Position numbers and translations under genes: made by a program
Source: DASUNP01 sp963728545
GTDB taxonomy: Bacteria; Acidobacteriota; Blastocatellia; UBA7656
NCBI GenBank assembly: GCA_963728545.1
Contig: CAVSKO010000002.1
Coordinates: forward strand, 3,348,001-3,412,000
Direction of reading: 5' to 3'
DNA length: 64,000 nt
Notes under the pieces: generated by a model
Seen by the model: only the letters and a program-made list of their open reading frames with translations
Database searches by the model: none
Told to the model about the DNA's origin: nothing
In this document: one piece after another, positions 59,151 to 64,000 of the stretch
How the letters are laid out: each line of letters starts with the position of its first letter
Numbering within the stretch: the stretch's first letter is position 1

Positions 59151-62072
59151 CTACTCACTCAAATATTGCTCTCGCTCCTGTGGCGTTAATTGCCTTGTCA
59201 CTTTACCTCGCGCTAACCTCAACAACTCCTCTACCGAACCGCCCACATCGCAGGGATACAACCGCGCCGTACTATCAAAGCTCGAGGTAACAACTAGCTT
59301 ATTATCAGGACTGAACATTACACTACGTATATCTTGTGTATGCCCCTGCAACGTAAGCCAGCTTCTTCCCGTGTTCGCTTCCCAGATTCGGGCCGTGTCG
59401 TCCCAACTGCCTGTTACTGCGAATCTGTTGTCTGAGCTAAACGCAGCGCTTGTAAGTACGTCTGAATGGCCTTGCAACACTACGACGACTTCGCCTGAAT
59501 CAACATTCCATATGCGCGCCGTATCATCTTCGCTTGCCGTGAGTATTGACTTCCCGTCACCGGCAAATACCGCACTGTTGACGGTGCTGTGATGCCCCTG
59601 AAGTGTTCTTACGAGTTGACCTGTTGCAGCATCCCAGATTCTGGCTGTGCGGTCTCCACCGGCTGTAACAATGAGTTTACCGTCAGGACTATACTTTGCG
59701 CAAAGAACATCCCCAGTGTGAGCTTTCCACCTGAGCAGACTTTGACCAGCCGACACATCCCAAACTTGTGCAGTCTCATCAGAGCTTGCAGTAACCACAA
59801 ATCTATTATCGGGACTGAAGGCTGCGCTAAATACCTCGGCCTTGTGCCCCTTCAGTTCAACTAGGCTTTGTTTAGAGTGCACGTCCCATATTCTTACAGT
59901 TTCATCCGTACTTGCGGTGACGATCAACTTACCATCCGGGCTGAATGCTGCGCTTAAGACGGCGCCACTGTGGCCGCGCAATTCGCCAACAGTTTGCCTA
60001 GTGTTTACGTCCCACAGTAATGCAGTGTCATCAAAGCTTGCTGTAACTATCATCGTTCCATCAGGGCTAAACTCAGCGTCATTTAACATACTAGTGTGCC
60101 CTTGCAACTCGGCTATGCTTTGGCCAATTCCAAGCTCCCACAGACGCGCTGTTTGATCCCAACTGGCAGTAGCCACTGTGCGCCCATCTGGGCTGAATGA
60201 TATTGCTGATACACGATCTTTGTGATCGCCGAACTGTGCAATTGGCTGAGCAGAACCTACCAGCCACAATCGTGCTGTTTGGTCTTCACTTGATGTAACC
60301 ACCATTCTACCATCGGGGCTGAAAAGCGCGTTGTTGACCCAGCCTTTGTGACTCTTCAGTTCATCCAGAGTTTTTCCTGTTTTTACGTCCCAGACCCGCG
60401 CCGTCTGATCTACACTGGCCGTCAGGATTTGATCACCGCCGGGGTTAAATACCGCACTCAATACTAGATCAGTGTGTCCCGCCAACGTAAGAATAAGCCT
60501 TCCTGTTTGCGCATCCCACACGCGCGCGGTGTGGTCAGAGCTTGCTGTGACTATCGATTTGTTATCGGGGCTAAACGCTGCGCTATGCACATCCCCACCA
60601 TGGCCTTGTAGCCTTACCAGGCTGCGCCCGGAGCTTGTATCCCATACATAACAGATATCGTCCTTACTTGACGTGACAATAAGCCTTCCATCCGGGCTAA
60701 AACGTGCTCTAGTGACTTCATCTTTATGTCCTTTCAAGAAGGAAAGGTTTTGCCCTGTCTTCACCAGCCACAATCCTGCACTGTTATCTCTAGACGCTGT
60801 TGTGATGTGCTGACCATCAGGGCTGAAGCCGGCCCCAATTACATAATCCGTGTGGCCTTTGAGAATAGCAAGGTTTTGCCCTGAGGCCGTCTCCCATACT
60901 CTTGCTGTATGGTCTACACCGGCTGTGACAATGAGACTTGAATCCGGGCTGAATTCGGCGCTTACTACCGTCCCCTCATGGCCTCGCAACTGAGCAATGC
61001 TGCGCCCCGTCGCTGCATCCCATACGAGAGCTGTGCCATCGGCACTTGCCGTAGCTAAGTACTTACCATCAGGGCTAAACACAACGCTTGCCACGTACCC
61101 AGTATGCCCGCGCAAGACGAGACGGCCTGTTGAATCGAATAAGGAATGCCGCAGCGCCTCCTCTGCTTCAGCAGTTGGCGAAATGACTGCCGCCTCGACG
61201 GCGAGAAGCCTGCTCAATTCTGGGTCTTCTGTCAGTTGAGAGAGGGCGCTAGCGGCCAGTTTGCGACTTTGGCTCTTCTTCCGCTGCGATGATGCGATCA
61301 TGCTTATGACAGTAATAACAATCAGACTGAAGGCAATGGCTGTCGAGATGATTATCTTTCGAGTAGTTGTTGCCTTTCGGCTCGAAGCAATAAAGTCTTT
61401 GTGAAGTGGAGTCGGCTCAGGTCCTTTCTTCGGCGGCCTCTGAATCAGCCAACTCTCTGCCTGCCTTAACTCCCTGCCACGAAGTAGCTTGCTGGAATCC
61501 TGGTTGTTTGTATTCCAATCGATAGCACGATTTAACAAGCTGGTGTGAGTGTCTACATACTCATGATTTGCGTCAAGCGCCTCTAAAAGGATTTCAAAAG
61601 CATCGTCAAACGTATGGCCTTCATGAAAATTGATCCAATCGAGTGCCGCAAGCGGTTGAGGTACATTCTTCGGATCCACCTCCCGGTACAGAACAGGCAC
61701 AAGCCGCTTAGCTTGGTCTAAGGCGTGGGCGAGTTCCTTGCCACAGATATCAGACGATAGTGAATCAGGGCTAAGGATAAAAAGGAAATTGTTCGCTGCT
61801 TGTATACCTTTATAGATTGCCTTAAGCCATTCTTCTGTTGGGCGCACTCTCTTTCGATCAATCCAGGTTTTACGATTTCTTGTGCGCAGGGCCTGATCTA
61901 AAGTATCAGCGAAGGTTCTATCCTTACGTGAGTAAGAGATGAAAACATCAGTCCGTAAATCGCTACTTTTATCATTCGAACCTGTATCCTTATGTTGCAG
62001 CGAGTCTACAGAGGCTTTAGGGACCGAATAAGGCATTCGTAATACCCGGCGCGGTAGCATTCTCTTTCGCAA
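59151..62072 (-). CDS. TIR-transmembrane-WD40 protein (15 WD40 repeats)
   Basis: The 973-residue protein has an N-terminal TIR domain (TDVFISYSRKDRTFADTL, then KTWIDRKRVRP and the candidate Glu region SDICGKELAHAL), a helix-rich linker (SLLNRAIDWNTNN), one membrane segment (IIISTAIAFSLIVITVISMI) and 15 WD40 repeats (for example HTGYVASVVFSPDGKYLATA), enough for two propellers. TIR domains signal by oligomerisation or cleave NAD; WD40 repeats detect partners. Topology would put TIR and WD40 on opposite sides of the membrane. It is the second of two tandem TIR genes, 85 bases after the first. Start: TTG at 62072 or ATG at 62060. Confidence 0.92.
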   Translation of the reverse strand: MRKRMLPRRVLRMPYSVPKASVDSLQHKDTGSNDKSSDLRTDVFISYSRKDRTFADTLDQALRTRNRKTWIDRKRVRPTEEWLKAIYKGIQAANNFLFILSPDSLSSDICGKELAHALDQAKRLVPVLYREVDPKNVPQPLAALDWINFHEGHTFDDAFEILLEALDANHEYVDTHTSLLNRAIDWNTNNQDSSKLLRGRELRQAESWLIQRPPKKGPEPTPLHKDFIASSRKATTTRKIIISTAIAFSLIVITVISMIASSQRKKSQSRKLAASALSQLTEDPELSRLLAVEAAVISPTAEAEEALRHSLFDSTGRLVLRGHTGYVASVVFSPDGKYLATASADGTALVWDAATGRSIAQLRGHEGTVVSAEFSPDSSLIVTAGVDHTARVWETASGQNLAILKGHTDYVIGAGFSPDGQHITTASRDNSAGLWLVKTGQNLSFLKGHKDEVTRARFSPDGRLIVTSSKDDICYVWDTSSGRSLVRLQGHGGDVHSAAFSPDNKSIVTASSDHTARVWDAQTGRLILTLAGHTDLVLSAVFNPGGDQILTASVDQTARVWDVKTGKTLDELKSHKGWVNNALFSPDGRMVVTSSEDQTARLWLVGSAQPIAQFGDHKDRVSAISFSPDGRTVATASWDQTARLWELGIGQSIAELQGHTSMLNDAEFSPDGTMIVTASFDDTALLWDVNTRQTVGELRGHSGAVLSAAFSPDGKLIVTASTDETVRIWDVHSKQSLVELKGHKAEVFSAAFSPDNRFVVTASSDETAQVWDVSAGQSLLRWKAHTGDVLCAKYSPDGKLIVTAGGDRTARIWDAATGQLVRTLQGHHSTVNSAVFAGDGKSILTASEDDTARIWNVDSGEVVVVLQGHSDVLTSAAFSSDNRFAVTGSWDDTARIWEANTGRSWLTLQGHTQDIRSVMFSPDNKLVVTSSFDSTARLYPCDVGGSVEELLRLARGKVTRQLTPQEREQYLSE

Positions 62073-62157
62073 TATCTGCGTCTAAGAAGGACGTCTAGTA
62101 CCCAAAAGGAATGTCTGTCAAGGAATTCTATTGCAATTACTCCAGCCGCCTTTTCGA

Positions 62158-63522
62158 TTAGTCACAATCCTCGTCCGCAGTTGAACAGTTTTGTAGTATA
62201 TTCTCCCCATCCTCTAAAGTCTTCAGATCCACCGACTTTGGAAAAATACAGTTCCTAAAGTGACAATCTTTAAACCACGATGGGCGAATCAGCCCTCGGA
62301 AATGGCAACTGTTAAAAACTACACCCGTGAAGCGGACCTCACTGTCAGGGGGAACTATCTCCATAACACCAGGAGCCGCTGACTCAACGCAATTGTCGAT
62401 ACTGCAACGCTCGAAGACTGAAACCTCATTGGTGACCACACTGCTGCTCGGATCTGAAACTTGAGAGAGGAAATGAACTGCGCCAAACCCAGAGACATCA
62501 AGCTGCGCCCCTCGAAACGAGCAATTGATAAAATCCAAGCCGACGCCTCCTGTGCCAAGGAAATGAACGGCATTGAACTGACACATGTTAAACTTGGAAC
62601 CTGAAAGCGTTAACCCGGCAGAGTTCTGCGAAGGGGCGCTGTTCCAGACCACACCGGAAAACGAGACATTCTTGAAATCACCGTCCTTAATATTGCCTTT
62701 CATAAATGTGATGTTACTCAGTTCTCCAACCTCATACGAGGACCTTTCCCAATTTACATCCTCGATATACCAACGATTCTGCAACTTCCGGGGTGCTAGG
62801 AGCGAGGTTGCTAACAGATGAGCATTGAGCCGGCCTGTGTCTGGAAGTTCAGTGTTATTCTTTATCAGAAGAAGCTTAGAGATGAGTTCTTCGTCCTCTG
62901 AAAACTGTTGTGCGTAGCTGTTTATGACATCGCGGCTGAGAATTGAAGTTGTCCCCTTGAGACGCTCTACCAAGTCATTGCGCTGCCTTTCTTTTGCAAT
63001 GTCGTTCAGGCTTTGAATCCCGTACTTCCATATAAATACTATTAGACCGGCAATCAAAAGTAACAGTAGGGCATTTCTTAGTGAGCGGATGAGCGCCTTT
63101 CTGCGAACCGATGTTAGTCTAGCCTGGACTTGTCGCGCGGCCTGGGCATAACTTGCTTCGTCGGAGACAATGACATAGTTAATGTCTTTAAACATCAGGT
63201 CAAGTGGAGCCGCCTGGTTGAAGGGTTCTTGACTGACGCGAAGCGGGGCGATCATTATCCCCAAGGCGTGGGTATGATACAGTTCGGCCTGACACCAAGG
63301 GCTTTCCGCTGAGTGCTTTGAGATTATAGCAACCACAGCATCGCTTGCGCGCAATTGTTTCACGATCTCAGCGACAAAGTTTTCTCCAATAAGTGTCTTT
63401 TCCTTGTCGTAGTAAACGACGAAGCCGGAGGAAGACAAGAATTTGTATAAGTACTCTGCAAGCTCTCCGTCTTTGCGCGAGTAGCTAATGAAAAGGTGCG
63501 GTTTGGCAAATAAAGGTTTCAA
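62158..63522 (-). CDS. TIR-transmembrane protein with pentapeptide-like repeats
   Basis: The 454-residue protein has a TIR domain (KPHLFISYSRKDGELAEYLY, then VVYYDKEKTLIGENFV and the candidate Glu in SPWCQAELYHT), a membrane helix (ALLLLLIAGLIVFIWKYGI), a helical region, and a C-terminal beta-helix of pentapeptide-like repeats (FKNVSFSGVVW, FNMCQFNAVHF, FINCSFRGAQL). Pentapeptide helices bind proteins or mimic DNA; here the C-terminal half may sense or scaffold. It precedes the TIR-WD40 gene by 85 bases, so both are probably co-expressed. It uses a TTG start at 63522 with GAAGGA upstream. Lower GC and an IS3 remnant beside it suggest horizontal transfer. Confidence 0.9.
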   Translation of the reverse strand: MKPLFAKPHLFISYSRKDGELAEYLYKFLSSSGFVVYYDKEKTLIGENFVAEIVKQLRASDAVVAIISKHSAESPWCQAELYHTHALGIMIAPLRVSQEPFNQAAPLDLMFKDINYVIVSDEASYAQAARQVQARLTSVRRKALIRSLRNALLLLLIAGLIVFIWKYGIQSLNDIAKERQRNDLVERLKGTTSILSRDVINSYAQQFSEDEELISKLLLIKNNTELPDTGRLNAHLLATSLLAPRKLQNRWYIEDVNWERSSYEVGELSNITFMKGNIKDGDFKNVSFSGVVWNSAPSQNSAGLTLSGSKFNMCQFNAVHFLGTGGVGLDFINCSFRGAQLDVSGFGAVHFLSQVSDPSSSVVTNEVSVFERCSIDNCVESAAPGVMEIVPPDSEVRFTGVVFNSCHFRGLIRPSWFKDCHFRNCIFPKSVDLKTLEDGENILQNCSTADEDCD

Positions 63523-63667
63523 GGTTGCCGTGGTTCCTTCAAAATGGTATATGTAGCGACTCCGGTTACTGGGGTCAACTAACGGAATACAACCACCTGG
63601 CCTGATTGAGCTTGTGAGCCCTTGTAGCTTACCTGATGCCTCACCTGCACTAGGTTGTCAATAAGCG

Positions 63668-63811
63668 TCACATCTCAGCTTGCCCCGGTTTGGTGGACAG
63701 TTTCTCACTTAAACACCATGCGATCTTCTGATAAAGCCTTTCGTACTCTACTGGTGAATTATACCCTATCGCCGAATGCCGACGGCGCGTATTGTACCAT
63801 CCCTCGTCATC
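63668..63811 (-). pseudogene. IS3-family transposase C-terminal remnant
   Basis: On the minus strand a frame of about 48 codons ends at 63668 and reads GWYNTRRRHSAIGYNSP and VEYERLYQKIAWCLSEKL, the conserved end of the DDE integrase domain of IS3 OrfB. Upstream homology stops near 63811, so the copy is truncated. It marks an old insertion next to the TIR genes. Confidence 0.85.
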
Positions 63812-63865
63812 GGCCTGTGTCGCAGTGAGAATACGCATCCCAGTTTGGGATAGTTGTATACTTGA

Positions 63866-64000
63866 CTATTTTGCTTGCCGCTCGAAGAAATGAAGGGTCA
63901 CGCCGATTGTAAGCACGATGGGATATCCAGGCGTTGCATGAATACGCGCAATGACCGGATCCCCAGGTCGCAATCGCGATTCAAAAAAGTTCTGAGTCTC
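63866..64000 (-). CDS. Partial CDS entering from the right edge
   Basis: The minus strand is open from the window edge to a TAG at 63866 (44 codons, ending in ...LTIGVTLHFFERQAK). The segment RLRPGDPVIARIHATPGYP is compact and beta-like. I cannot assign a family; the start lies outside the window. Confidence 0.5.
   Translation of the reverse strand, partial: ETQNFFESRLRPGDPVIARIHATPGYPIVLTIGVTLHFFERQAK

Overview
The window looks like a chromosomal segment of a GC-rich soil or sediment bacterium, most plausibly Acidobacteriota (Blastocatellia-like). This is an inference from gene content: a bacillithiol pair (bshB1, bshA), a Tes/MJ0619-type radical SAM protein of the kind linked to membrane-spanning lipids, a sigma-factor/CHAT/subtilase cluster, large membrane Ser/Thr kinases and several families of intergenic palindromes. 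No rRNA, tRNA or CRISPR array was found.

Layout. 1-6.4 kb (minus): an operon of a secreted helical protein, a Ser/Thr kinase with membrane domain, an amino-acid permease and an aminotransferase cut by the window edge; the last three are joined by ATGA overlaps. 6.6-14.2 kb: a TPR protein ending in a CxxCH motif, a LytS/LytTR-type two-component pair (regulator frameshifted), a long-chain acyl-CoA ligase, and a murein hydrolase carrying a histone-H1-like basic tail. 14.5-22.6 kb: an ABC exporter operon ending in an AttH/CrtC-type lipocalin-like protein, a TonB-domain/TPR protein, and an ABC-2 exporter pair. 22.7-27.9 kb: murB (frameshifted), bshA, bshB1, an SDR and a secreted dienelactone hydrolase. 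27.9-31.1 kb: a WD40-Ras-like GTPase-COR-like-zinc ribbon-TIR/SEFIR protein. 31.1-37.6 kb (minus): an S9 peptidase, a YdjC deacetylase, and two radical SAM proteins, both frameshifted.

38.1-45.4 kb (minus) is a five-gene operon: sigma factor, secreted DUF5666-like repeat protein, zinc-finger/beta-sandwich protein, TPR-CHAT (caspase-like) protein and S8 subtilase (frameshifted after its prodomain). It joins a dedicated sigma factor to two proteases of different classes and is the strongest candidate for an undescribed system. 49.7-53.4 kb is a lexA-led operon with a RecA-like protein lacking a Walker A lysine, a small coiled-coil protein and a B-family DNA polymerase without visible exonuclease motifs. 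This is a probable SOS mutagenesis cassette that parallels imuA-imuB-dnaE2 with a different polymerase class.

53.4-64 kb appears richer in A+T and accessory: an attC-like recombination site, a GH64-like protein, a 14-repeat FG-GAP protein, two tandem TIR-transmembrane proteins (one with 15 WD40 repeats, one with pentapeptide-like repeats), an IS3 transposase remnant and a CDS fragment at the right edge. Five genes carry single-base frameshifts. Each is restored by deleting one A on the plus strand, and three of the five sites share GAGAACC, so an assembly or base-calling cause should be excluded before calling them pseudogenes.
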